Below are positions 45,083-53,263 of a stretch of DNA of 64,000 nt, piece by piece. Made by a program: the position numbers and the translations under genes. The stretch is from Methanofollis ethanolicus (lineage in GTDB: Archaea; Halobacteriota; Methanomicrobia; Methanomicrobiales; Methanofollaceae): assembly GCF_001571385.1 (NCBI RefSeq), contig NZ_BCNW01000001.1:1674001-1738000 (forward strand). Direction: 5' to 3'. Each line of letters starts with the position of its first letter. Positions within the stretch are counted from its first letter, which is position 1. The notes under the pieces are model-generated. The model made no database searches. It saw only the letters and a list, made by a program, of their open reading frames with translations, and was not told the origin of the DNA.

Positions 45083-48000
45083 ATGCCTTCATCTGGCTTG
45101 AACCCCCGCCAGGTAGAGGCAGTGACCCTTTCAGGCCGTCAACTCGTCCTTGCAGGCCCGGGCTCAGGAAAGACCCGGGTGATCACCGAGAAGATCCTCC
45201 ACCTCATCGAGAGCGGGCAGGCCGTCCCTGAAGAGATCCTCGCCCTCACCTTCTCGGACAGGGCGGCCCGGGAGATGCAGGAGCGCATCGACCGGGCCGG
45301 CGACCTTGCCGCCGGCTGCACTGTCCAGACCTTCCACTCATTCTGCCATACCCTTCTTCGCGACCATACCCTTGAGAGCGGGCTGAACCTCACAAACGGC
45401 CTCATCAGCCGCACGAACCAGATCGTGTGGGGACAACGGCACATCGACGAATTCGGTTTTGAGTATATCGAGGTCGGCAACAATGCTGCCGGTGTGATCG
45501 AGTCGATCATGGATGGGATCAGCAGTTTCAGGGACGAACTGATCGCCCCCGACGACCTTGAGCGATATATTGCCGACCGGCTCACGGCTGCACCTGATCC
45601 TGAGGCTGAGGTGGAGGTCCGCCGGCTCGCCGACCTCCTCTCGGTCTACCGGGCGTACGAACGCTACAAGCGGGATGAGCGGCGGATCGACTTCGACGAT
45701 ATGATCCATGAAGCGGTCAACCTGCTGGAGCGCCGGCCCCTGGTGCGGGAGCGGCTGGTGCGGCAGTACCCCTACATCCTGGTGGACGAGTTCCAGGACA
45801 CCAACTACGCCCAGCTCGCCCTGGTCAAGGCCATCGGAAACGGCCACCTATGTGTCGTCGGCGACGACGATCAGTCGATATACCGGTTCAGGGGTGCCTA
45901 CTTCGGGAATGTGAATGACTTCGCCGCCACCTACCCTGACCATTCCCTTACGGTTCTGAACGAGAACTACCGCAACTCGGCCACCATCCTTGCTCTCGCC
46001 CGTGAGTTCATCGAACAGGCGCACGGCCGCACCCAGAAGGATCTCCGCACCGACAACCCCGGTGGCGAACCGGTCGTGGTCGCCGAGTGCGAGAACGAGG
46101 CGGCCGAAGCGGTGTATGTGGCCGATGAGATCCGGGCCCTCCTGCAGACCGAATTCACCCCCAGAAAGGAAGGGGAACCGCGACGGTTCCGCTATGGTGA
46201 CATCGCCATCCTCTGCCGCCAGCGGGCCCAGGGGAAGAAATTCTATCGGCAGCTCGTCAACGACGGCATCCCCTGCGAATTTGTGGGCGAGGAGGACTAT
46301 CTCCGCTTCCCGGCGGTGCGGGATCTCATCGCCGTGCTGCAGGCGGCAGACGATCCCCTGAACGCCGGGATCCCGATCAACCGTCTGCTGCGCCGGGCCG
46401 GGGTCTCAGAGGTGACGGTCCAGGGGATCAACCGGGCGGCCAGGCGGCACGCCGACGCCGGGGAGGACACCGACGGCGTCTACGCGGCCCTCCTCCAGCA
46501 CAACGGCGATGCGGCGGTGCAGGAGGTCGTCTGCAGGATCGGCCGCGCCATCGAGCAGAAGACGCAACTCCCCTTCCCTGATTATATCTACACCCTGATG
46601 ATGGAGAGCGGCGGGCTGTACGCCGCTGTTCTCCGGGAGGGCAACGAGCGGGAGCGGCGGGTGCTGGACTGGCTCTACCGTCTTGCCACCGAATACACCG
46701 CCCTCACCCCTGACCCTTCAATCGCCGACTTCCTCCTCTACCTCGACCAGGTGCAGGAGATCGCCGTGGATACGGAGGGGGAGGCCGGCGGCGATGCCGT
46801 GCAGATCATGACGATCCACCAGAGCAAGGGCAAGGAGTTCCCGGTTGTCTTCCTGGTCGATCTCTCGGAAGGTCGGTTCCCGGTCCGTTACCGCTCTAAA
46901 GTCTTTACGGTGCCTCTTGACCTGGCTAAAAGCCTCCTCCCCGAGGAGGACGAGCGGGAACTCTTCAAGCAGGAGGAGCGTCGTCTCTGCTATGTGGCGA
47001 TGACCCGGGCCGAGGAACGTCTCTATCTGACGAGGGCGGTGATGTACGACGGGCGCAAGACCGCCGCAAAACCCTCGCCCTTCCTGGACGACCTGCATTA
47101 TACAGAACACCCCCTCATCAGGGTTGTCCAGGTCCCGGCCCCGGAGACGGTGGCAGACGGTGTGCTGCTCTCTGACCTCGAACAGGCGCGGCAGCGGCTG
47201 CAGGGGGAGGCGATCCGGGCAGTGGCCGAGATGCGCCTCTTCACCGCCCTGCAGCGGTTGATGGACCTGGAACGGTGCCGGCTCCTGGCGGCCGGAGAAG
47301 ATCCGGCGTTCTTTGACCGGGATGCGTTCCTCTCTGTGGCAGCCCCACCCTTTGATCTGGAGGTCCGGGCCGGGGTGCGGTCTGAACCCGGTCTGACCGA
47401 CGACATTCGCCTCTCAGCCTCTGCCCTCTCCACCTACGAGGACTGCCCGCTGCGGTTCAAGTTCGGGACAGTGCTGCGGGTGCCGACCAGGCCGAAGACC
47501 TACTTTTCCCTCGGGACAGCGGTGCACGCCGTCTGCGAGGGGATGGCCCGCCGGAAGATGGAGGGGGAGCGCGTCAGCCTCGATAACGCCCTCTCGGCCC
47601 TGGATGCGGCCTGGTCGTCTGTTGGATATCCGTCGCGGAAGAAAGAGGAAGAAGACAGGACAAAGGCGCGTGAGATGGTGGCGACCTATGTGGCCTGGGA
47701 GGAGGCGAACAGGAACACCGTCGTGGACGTCGAGCGGTGGTTTGAGTTTTGCATCGACGGCGTGCGTTTCGTCGGCTCCATCGACAGGGTGGAGCGGACC
47801 CCGGAGGGCAGGTACGTGGTGGTCGATTACAAGACCGGCAGTTCGAACGGGTTCACGAAAAAAGGTCTCCCTGAGAACATCCAGTTGAACCTCTACTGCC
47901 TGGCCGTGTGGGAGATCTTCGGGGAACTTCCGGAGCGGGCGACGTTCTTCTTTGTGAAGGAGAGAAAGGAATTGCATTATTCCCCGACAGAAGAGACTGT

Positions 48001-48136
48001 CGCTGCATTTCGGGAACGGTTGTCAGGCTATATCCTGCGGATCCGTGCCGGTGAGTTCCCGGTGCGGAGCGGGTACGGCTGCACCCATTGCGATTACCGG
48101 ATGCTATGCGAAGGGATGGAGGGAGACCAGACCTGA
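45083..48136 (+). CDS. UvrD/Rep-type helicase fused to a RecB-like PD-(D/E)xK nuclease
   Basis: 1017 residues from the ATG with AAAGGAG five to eight bases upstream. Superfamily 1 helicase motifs: Q motif LNPRQVEAV, I GPGSGKTRVI, Ia LTFSDRAAREM, II ILVDEFQDTN, III VVGDDDQSIYRFRGA, IV-V MTIHQSKGKEFPVVFLV and VI YVAMTRAEERLYL. The C-terminus has the RecB-type nuclease (GTAVHAVCEG, VVVDYKTGSS, LNLYCLAVWE) and a closing CTHCDYRMLC Fe-S type cysteine set. A DNA end-processing machine; might be recombination repair or defence. Confidence 0.92.
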   Translation: MPSSGLNPRQVEAVTLSGRQLVLAGPGSGKTRVITEKILHLIESGQAVPEEILALTFSDRAAREMQERIDRAGDLAAGCTVQTFHSFCHTLLRDHTLESGLNLTNGLISRTNQIVWGQRHIDEFGFEYIEVGNNAAGVIESIMDGISSFRDELIAPDDLERYIADRLTAAPDPEAEVEVRRLADLLSVYRAYERYKRDERRIDFDDMIHEAVNLLERRPLVRERLVRQYPYILVDEFQDTNYAQLALVKAIGNGHLCVVGDDDQSIYRFRGAYFGNVNDFAATYPDHSLTVLNENYRNSATILALAREFIEQAHGRTQKDLRTDNPGGEPVVVAECENEAAEAVYVADEIRALLQTEFTPRKEGEPRRFRYGDIAILCRQRAQGKKFYRQLVNDGIPCEFVGEEDYLRFPAVRDLIAVLQAADDPLNAGIPINRLLRRAGVSEVTVQGINRAARRHADAGEDTDGVYAALLQHNGDAAVQEVVCRIGRAIEQKTQLPFPDYIYTLMMESGGLYAAVLREGNERERRVLDWLYRLATEYTALTPDPSIADFLLYLDQVQEIAVDTEGEAGGDAVQIMTIHQSKGKEFPVVFLVDLSEGRFPVRYRSKVFTVPLDLAKSLLPEEDERELFKQEERRLCYVAMTRAEERLYLTRAVMYDGRKTAAKPSPFLDDLHYTEHPLIRVVQVPAPETVADGVLLSDLEQARQRLQGEAIRAVAEMRLFTALQRLMDLERCRLLAAGEDPAFFDRDAFLSVAAPPFDLEVRAGVRSEPGLTDDIRLSASALSTYEDCPLRFKFGTVLRVPTRPKTYFSLGTAVHAVCEGMARRKMEGERVSLDNALSALDAAWSSVGYPSRKKEEEDRTKAREMVATYVAWEEANRNTVVDVERWFEFCIDGVRFVGSIDRVERTPEGRYVVVDYKTGSSNGFTKKGLPENIQLNLYCLAVWEIFGELPERATFFFVKERKELHYSPTEETVAAFRERLSGYILRIRAGEFPVRSGYGCTHCDYRMLCEGMEGDQT

Positions 48137-48241
48137 TCATTTTTATCAATGGTTCGGACCATAGAATCATTTTGACACAATATTCAAGGTTTGATCATGT
48201 TTTTGCGGCAGGTGAGCACCATGGTGCGGCACAACCCCTAT

Positions 48242-48271
48242 TACTAATCTGGATTAGTACTAATCTGGATT
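48242..48271. promoter_or_regulatory. Tandem operator-like repeats
   Basis: TACTAATCTGGATT occurs twice (48242-48255, 48258-48271). The first lies in the palindrome ACTAATC-TG-GATTAGT. It sits in the 480-bp gap after the helicase gene and before the DUF4062 gene and looks like a repressor site. Confidence 0.45.
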
Positions 48272-48373
48272 GGGGTTTTGTCGAGCGGGAGGAGGGGCGG
48301 CGGATCCTTGATGAGGAGCATCAGAAGGGGGGAGGACGGATGATCATCCTGTACGGCCGGCGGTGGTGGAAGA

Positions 48374-48547
48374 GTGAAGCGAGAGGGGTGCCTGGAGGCG
48401 AAGGCGGAGAGGGTCAGACATGACCGATACCCGAGGGAGCGCTATCTCCTCGTCGGGGGCAGTGTGGAGGGGAAGGAAGATCTGCGGGGCGAGGGCTACC
48501 TCGTGTACGATCTGGCTGACATCGAGGGTTTCGTGAGAGGTAAGTAA
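48374..48547 (+). CDS. Possible 57-residue ORF or gene fragment
   Basis: From GTG the frame encodes a charged peptide containing HDRYPRERYLLVGGSVEGKE and a YLVYDLADIEGFVRG-like end, which looks like the tail of a larger protein. The upstream frame meets a stop close by. It may be a fragment of a lost gene. The remainder of 48137-48618 holds the operator-like repeats and little else. Confidence 0.3.
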   Translation: MKREGCLEAKAERVRHDRYPRERYLLVGGSVEGKEDLRGEGYLVYDLADIEGFVRGK

Positions 48548-48618
48548 TGCCTCCTGAGAAAGGCTTAACATCTCTTCTCCAGAGATAATCGATCAGAACA
48601 GGGCTCAGCTGAGGAAAG

Positions 48619-49257
48619 ATGAAGGGCAATAAGAAACTCACGATCATGGTTTCATCCACGGTCTATGGTATCGAAGAACTTCTGGACCGGATATACACGC
48701 TCTTAACCGAATTCGGGTATGAAGTCTGGATGTCCCACAAGGGAACCATGCCGGTCTTTTCACATCATTCAACTTTTGATAACTGCATCGCGGGAGTAAC
48801 AAACTGTGATCTGTTTCTCGGCTTGATTACCCCTCATTACGGTAGCGGGATAGATAAGGACGGACTTTCCATCACTCACCAGGAACTGAGAAAAGCCATC
48901 GAACTCAACAAGCCACGCTGGCTTCTGGCTCATGAACATGTGATTTTCGCCAGGTCGCTCCTGAAATATCTCGGGTATAATGGAGGAGACGACCGGAGAA
49001 AACTTTTGCTGGAGAAAAACCAGATCCTTGATGATCTTCGTGTCATTGACATGTATGAAGAAGCTATTCTCTCCCAGAAACCCCTGCAGGACCGACAGGG
49101 GAACTGGGTCCAGAAGTTCAACTCAGATGATGACGCCGCCCTGTTCGCTATGGCGCAATTCTCTCGATATCAGGAAGTCGAGGCATTTGTGCGCGAGAAC
49201 TTACGTGATAGTGCCCGCATTTCTCACATTGTTCAGGACAGGAGGGAGCGCCCATGA
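48619..49257 (+). CDS. DUF4062 domain protein
   Basis: 212 residues. The N-terminal 130 match the DUF4062 pattern (KLTIMVSSTVYGIEELLDRIYTLLTEFGYEVWMS, CIAGVTNCDLFLGLITPHYG), a TIR/SIR2-like Rossmann relative common in defence or stress loci. The C-terminus is helical. ATGA overlap with the AlbA_2 gene shows they work together. Moderate GC. Confidence 0.82.
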   Translation: MKGNKKLTIMVSSTVYGIEELLDRIYTLLTEFGYEVWMSHKGTMPVFSHHSTFDNCIAGVTNCDLFLGLITPHYGSGIDKDGLSITHQELRKAIELNKPRWLLAHEHVIFARSLLKYLGYNGGDDRRKLLLEKNQILDDLRVIDMYEEAILSQKPLQDRQGNWVQKFNSDDDAALFAMAQFSRYQEVEAFVRENLRDSARISHIVQDRRERP

Positions 49258-50693
49258 AGCCGGAGAAGATCGGGGAGATTCTGCTGCCGGGAAATGATCA
49301 GAGCACCGAGTTTTTGCCGCGGTGCCAGGATCTTGAGTTTGTAGGTTCAGTTGTCTGCGGATTTCTCAATACATCCGGCGGTTCTATTGTCTGTGGCGTG
49401 GATGACAGAGGGGACATTATCGGCATCGAAAACGCCGATCGTGCGGTGAAGAATCTTGAACAGGAGTTGCTCCACGGCATTTCTCCGGGAGCACTCGTTT
49501 CTGTTCAGGCCCATAAAATCGGAGAGAAGGCATTGCTGGTAGTCGAGGTACCATCTGGCAAGGACATACCCTATGCCTTTAAGAATGTGATCTATCTCCG
49601 TGAAGGTCAGATAACTCGAAAAGCCGATATCGAAACGATCCGAGATATGGTGCTCCGCAAACAGGTTGAACCCGAACGATGGGAGCGGCGTTTTTCTTCT
49701 GCCGATATAAAAGAGGATCTGGACAGGGATGAAATCCGCTCCACAGTGGGTGCGGCAAATGAGAGGTTCCAGGTACAGTTTCGCGATAGTGAAAACCCGA
49801 TCATAGCTCTTGAAAAACTTGGAGTGTGTCGCTATGGGCGCCTGACCAATGGCGGCGATGTCCTCTTCGGAACCAATCCCGCCATGCGTTATCCACAAGT
49901 TCGGGTCCGTGCCGCCTGTTTTACGACAGATCGAGCAGATGATACCTATCGGGATATGAAATCCTTTGAGGGACCTCTGGTCCCGGTGTTAGAGGATGTT
50001 TACCATTTTATTCAACGGAATACTTCAACAATATCACGCTTTAGCAAGGGGGATCTGGAACGCCGGGACGAACCTCTCTATCCCGTGCTCGCCATCAGAG
50101 AGGGGTTGGTGAATGCGTTTGTTCACCGGGACTACAGCGATTTTTCCGGGGGGATTGCCGTTCGTATCTATCCAGATCGTCTGGAGATCTGGAACAGCGG
50201 CACATTCCCTGAAGGTGTGACCCCCGATAACCTCCTGTCGGGGCAGCACCTCTCAGTACTGCGTAATCCTGACATCGCTCATGTGATTCATCTACGGGGA
50301 CTGATGGAGATGATAGGCCGTGGCAGCGTGATGATCAAGAGGGCCTGTGATGAACGCGGTTTACCCCCGCCGAAGTGGTCGGAAGATAGACGCGGCGTTA
50401 CCTTAACCTTCTATGCCCCGGAAGTCACCCCGGAAGTCACCCCGGAAGTCACCCCGGAAGTCACCCCGGAAGTCGCACAGATGCTCGCTGCCTTTGATGG
50501 AGAGATGTCGCGGAAGGACCTTCAATACATTCTCGGCCTGAAAGACAACGAACACTTCAGGAAAGCCTATCTGCTGCCAGCCATCCGGGAAAATCTGATT
50601 GAGATGACCATCCCCGACAAACCAAAGAGCAGCAAGCAAAGATACCGCCTCACGGAGAAAGGACGTGCCCTGATAGGCGAAGATCGTTCATGA
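49254..50693 (+). CDS. AlbA_2 / HATPase_c_4 DNA-binding protein with an EVTP repeat linker
   Basis: 479 residues: AlbA_2 domain (TEFLPRCQDLEFVGSVVCGFLNTSGGSIVCGVDDRG), then a HATPase_c_4/RecG-like module (YPVLAIREGLVNAFVHRDYSDF, GTFPEGVTPDNLL, GLMEMIGRGSVMI), a linker of four EVTP units plus EVAQ (encoded by a 12-bp tandem repeat at 50421-50468) and a winged helix (MSRKDLQYILGLKDNEHFRKAY) near the C-terminus. Paralogous to the broken 24972-25950 copy. Paired with DUF4062. Confidence 0.85.
   Translation: MKPEKIGEILLPGNDQSTEFLPRCQDLEFVGSVVCGFLNTSGGSIVCGVDDRGDIIGIENADRAVKNLEQELLHGISPGALVSVQAHKIGEKALLVVEVPSGKDIPYAFKNVIYLREGQITRKADIETIRDMVLRKQVEPERWERRFSSADIKEDLDRDEIRSTVGAANERFQVQFRDSENPIIALEKLGVCRYGRLTNGGDVLFGTNPAMRYPQVRVRAACFTTDRADDTYRDMKSFEGPLVPVLEDVYHFIQRNTSTISRFSKGDLERRDEPLYPVLAIREGLVNAFVHRDYSDFSGGIAVRIYPDRLEIWNSGTFPEGVTPDNLLSGQHLSVLRNPDIAHVIHLRGLMEMIGRGSVMIKRACDERGLPPPKWSEDRRGVTLTFYAPEVTPEVTPEVTPEVTPEVAQMLAAFDGEMSRKDLQYILGLKDNEHFRKAYLLPAIRENLIEMTIPDKPKSSKQRYRLTEKGRALIGEDRS
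50421..50474 (+). repeat. 12-bp tandem repeat inside AlbA_2 gene
   Basis: GAAGTCACCCCG four times in tandem, then a partial unit GAAGTC. It encodes a Pro-rich linker; copy number could vary by slippage without breaking the frame. Confidence 0.95.
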
Positions 50694-50739
50694 ACATTTG
50701 CCCGACCGGTTTCTGACAGAGATTGGAAAGGGCGTGCCG

Positions 50740-50800
50740 GGCAGGTGCCGGAGTTCGATCTCATCAGGTCCGATGAACTCCCCGAGGGCGTCCTCACCTC
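50740..50800 (-). pseudogene. Fragment of the Cache lipoprotein 3' end
   Basis: GGAGTTCGATCTCATCAGGT, then GATGAACT, repeats 51480-51520 with few changes; on the minus strand it reads the lipoprotein's FIGPDEIELR region. It lies just after the AlbA_2 gene and so predates or accompanies a segmental duplication around the toxin-antitoxin cassette. Confidence 0.7.
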
Positions 50801-50889
50801 AACGTCTTCGGCATGAGGACCGACCCGGAATCACATAGGGGTTAATAAAGATCATAACCTTCATCATGGATACTTTAGTATACCCAGGT

Positions 50890-51129
50890 ATGCCAGCCGA
50901 CACCACCACCATCAAGATCAGGGTCCCCCTCAAGCACCGCCTGGACTCTCTGAAGATCCACCCCAGGGAATCCTACACCGACGTAATCGAGCGGCTTGTG
51001 GAGATGGCAGTCGATGACGAGCCCCTCAGCGACGCCACCATCAAGGCCATCGAGGAGTCTCTCGAAGATATCAAAAGTGGCCGGGTCTCTACCCTTGAGC
51101 CGGTCATGGCGGAGTTGAAAGACGAATGA
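50890..51129 (+). CDS. RelB-type antitoxin, DUF7557-like
   Basis: 79 residues from MPADTTTIKIRVPLKHRLDSL; the upstream ATG at 50866 adds eight residues but the family normally starts here. An N-terminal ribbon-helix-helix (TIKIRVPLKHRLDSLKIHPRESYTDVIERL) binds DNA and the C-terminal tail (EESLEDIKSGRVSTLEPVMAELK) should wrap the toxin. Followed by the toxin gene with ATGA overlap. Autoregulation from its own promoter is expected for such pairs. Confidence 0.85.
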   Translation: MPADTTTIKIRVPLKHRLDSLKIHPRESYTDVIERLVEMAVDDEPLSDATIKAIEESLEDIKSGRVSTLEPVMAELKDE

Positions 51130-51386
51130 GTTATCGCGTCTTCTTCTCCGCGACGGCCCGCCGTGACATCAAGCGTATCCCGAAGGACTACGCCCTCACG
51201 ATCGGTGAAGAACTGATCTCGCTCGCCGCGGAGACGGACCCGAAGAGACATGTGAAGAAGATACAGGGAGGACAGAACCCGCCTTTTTACTCTCTCAGGG
51301 TCGGCGACTACCGCGCCATCCTCACCATCGTCGACGACGTGATGGTCATCCACGTGATCGAGGTGGGACACCGGAGTACGGTGTAA
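51126..51386 (+). CDS. RelE/ParE family toxin
   Basis: 86 residues: SYRVFFSATARRDIKRIPKDY, KKIQGGQNPPFYSLRVGDYRAIL and VIHVIEVGHRSTV match RelE-type mRNA interferase or ParE-type toxins. The basic Arg/Lys residues of the active-site region are present. The pair lies between two fragments of other genes and is probably a recent insertion. Confidence 0.9.
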   Translation: MSYRVFFSATARRDIKRIPKDYALTIGEELISLAAETDPKRHVKKIQGGQNPPFYSLRVGDYRAILTIVDDVMVIHVIEVGHRSTV

Positions 51387-51413
51387 CTGATCGAAAAAAA
51401 GACGGGGGAAAAA

Positions 51414-52325
51414 TCAGTTCTTCTCCCTCTTCAGATGGAAGAGGAGGGCCACCGCAGTGTCCCCGTTCTCGATGTACCGGAGTTCGATCTCATCCGGTCC
51501 GATGAACTTACCGAGGGCGGAGCCGTCATCGTGATCGATGATGGAGATCTCCCCGTCAGAGGCGATGACGCCGGAGATGTTCTCCGAATACCTGACGCCG
51601 TCCGCCTTTGTATACTCCTTATACCCGGTAAAGGCCGGTCCGTTCTGTGCCGTGATAATGTACCGGTGGGCAGCGCTCTCACGGAATCCCACGGTCTTGA
51701 TGTGGCCGCTCGACGTTCCGGTCCAGACCCCGACGATGTCCGGGGTGGAGGGTGAGGTGACCTCCGGGGAGGGCGTTGCCGCACCGGTGAGGGGTGTGGT
51801 CGGGTCCGTGTATATCCCGGAGCCCAGCCACCAGTCATCGTCTACCTTTTCGACATATCCCAGTTTCGGCTCGATTGAGCGGTTGTGAGCAGGGTTGATA
51901 TAATAAAACCGGACAAATCCGCTGCCTTTAATCGCAACGTCCCGCAGGTCTTTGATGAAGTACCCGCCCTGCGCATCGGTTTCAGCGAGCCGGTTTACAC
52001 CAATCTTCTCCGGGTTGAAGGGATGGGCAAGAGTGGTACCGTTGAAATCATAGGCATAGATATAGAGCTCACCCTCGACAAACGAACCGTTCGGGTTGGA
52101 AAATTCTGCCAGGGCTTTTTCTTTGCCGTATGTTTTTGCATAGGCGGCCGCACTGTCAACGAAGGCGACAAGCGTTTCATTGGAGGTGTAGGTCTCCTGC
52201 TGGATGGTGTTAGTATCTCCCGGCGTTGATGTGGTTGCGGCGGGCTGGTCCTGCGTGCACCCGGCTGTTATCAGAAACAGGCCGAGAACAAACACCAATA
52301 CGAATGAAATTGACGTTCTCTTCAT
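51414..52325 (-). CDS. Cache-domain lipoprotein
   Basis: 303 residues. A lipobox signal peptide (LFLITAGCTQDQP) ends in a Cys. A single Cache domain follows (ELYIYAYDFNGTTLAHPFNP, GGYFIKDLRDVAIKGSGFVRFYYI, VDDDWWLGSGIY), then a Thr/Pro-rich linker and a C-terminal beta-rich domain (GVWTGTSSGHIKTVGFRE to YIENGDTAVALLFHL). It likely senses a small ligand at the cell surface, but no kinase or chemoreceptor partner is adjacent. A fragment of its 3' end lies at 50740-50800. Confidence 0.85.
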   Translation of the reverse strand: MKRTSISFVLVFVLGLFLITAGCTQDQPAATTSTPGDTNTIQQETYTSNETLVAFVDSAAAYAKTYGKEKALAEFSNPNGSFVEGELYIYAYDFNGTTLAHPFNPEKIGVNRLAETDAQGGYFIKDLRDVAIKGSGFVRFYYINPAHNRSIEPKLGYVEKVDDDWWLGSGIYTDPTTPLTGAATPSPEVTSPSTPDIVGVWTGTSSGHIKTVGFRESAAHRYIITAQNGPAFTGYKEYTKADGVRYSENISGVIASDGEISIIDHDDGSALGKFIGPDEIELRYIENGDTAVALLFHLKREKN

Positions 52326-52467
52326 CTTGATGGATAGATTTTTCTTGCTGATAATACCAGATCATTCGACACTCTTTTTTGCAATTTTTAAAGACGCTTT
52401 CAGAAAAATGGCTCTGTAAAATGAGGCCCGGGTCGAGAACATGCCTCAAGCCCCCCGCGTCGCCATG

Positions 52468-52590
52468 GGGGAAAATCTGATTACAGTGACGCTCCCCGAC
52501 AGACCAGAGAGCAGCAAGCAGAGGTGCTGCCTCACGGAGAAAGAGCGTCCCCTGATCAAAGAAGATCGTTCATGAAGCCGCCCGACCCTT
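52468..52590 (+). pseudogene. Fragment of the AlbA_2 gene 3' end
   Basis: GGGAAAATCTGATTACAGTG, CTCCCCGACAGACCAGAGAG and AAGATCGTTCATGAA parallel 50588-50695 (end of the AlbA_2 gene and its stop). The same order of homologous blocks is seen on both sides of the toxin-antitoxin/Cache lipoprotein cassette. The frame is degraded. Confidence 0.75.
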
Positions 52591-52636
52591 TCCGGTCAGA
52601 AGGCTTTGAACCGTATCGAGGGGGGACAGGACCCCT

Positions 52637-53263
52637 TCACTCCCGCTCGATCTCCCCTCCGGCCTCCCGGATCGTCGCCTCGACCGCCTCCAGCAGTGCG
52701 GCGTCGTGGGTGGCAAAGTCCAGCATCGAAAAACCTCCCACAAGGGGGATGGGCTTGAAGACGGCAAGGGGTGGCTTCCCGTTCTTTTCCGGGGCCTCGC
52801 CCGGGGCGATGACGGCGGTCGTGCCGTCCTTCCAGACGGCGAGGTTTCCGTAGCCCTGTGCGTCCCAGATCTTCTGGATGATCTCGCGGGTGTACAGCAT
52901 AGAGAAGAGACCATGCACGAAGAGGATATCAAACTTCTGGTACCTGCTACTCCGGTGAAGGGAGAGAAAAATGCGTGAGAGGGCGCCCGACGACCCGGCC
53001 CCCCCGTCGTTTATCTGGCAACCGAGGAAGATGCTCGTCCTGACCAGGGTTTCGTAACCGTCGTCCGCCGCGGTGAGGGTGACGGTGCGGGGGACCCCTG
53101 TGGAGACAAAACCGACGACCGCTTCGGTGCTGACAGGCGCCCGGGTCGGGAAACCCTGTTTCTGGAACGTGGCGTTGATCGCCTCCCCGAAGGCGTCGCT
53201 CCAGGAGAGGTTGCTGTAACCGGCACTCTTCTCGACGGAGTGCGGGGCGGCAGGACACTCTCA
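52637..53263 (-). pseudogene. Headless open frame behind the antiporter gene
   Basis: A single frame, about 208 codons without a stop, runs from just after the antiporter stop to a stop at 52637. It reads AGYSNLSWSDAFGEAINATF, RTVTLTAADDGYETLV and, at the end, GYGNLAVWKDGTTAVIAP. No ATG or GTG start lies at its front, and the first such codon is a GTG at 52918. It may be the C-terminal part of a secreted protein whose front was lost; alternatively a gene of 93 residues starting at 52918. No family is recognised. Confidence 0.45.

Noticed and set aside
49254-50693. CRISPR-like array at the GAAGTCACCCCG repeats (50421-50474)
   Set aside because: The unit is 12 bp without spacers and is in frame inside a gene; it is a coding tandem repeat.
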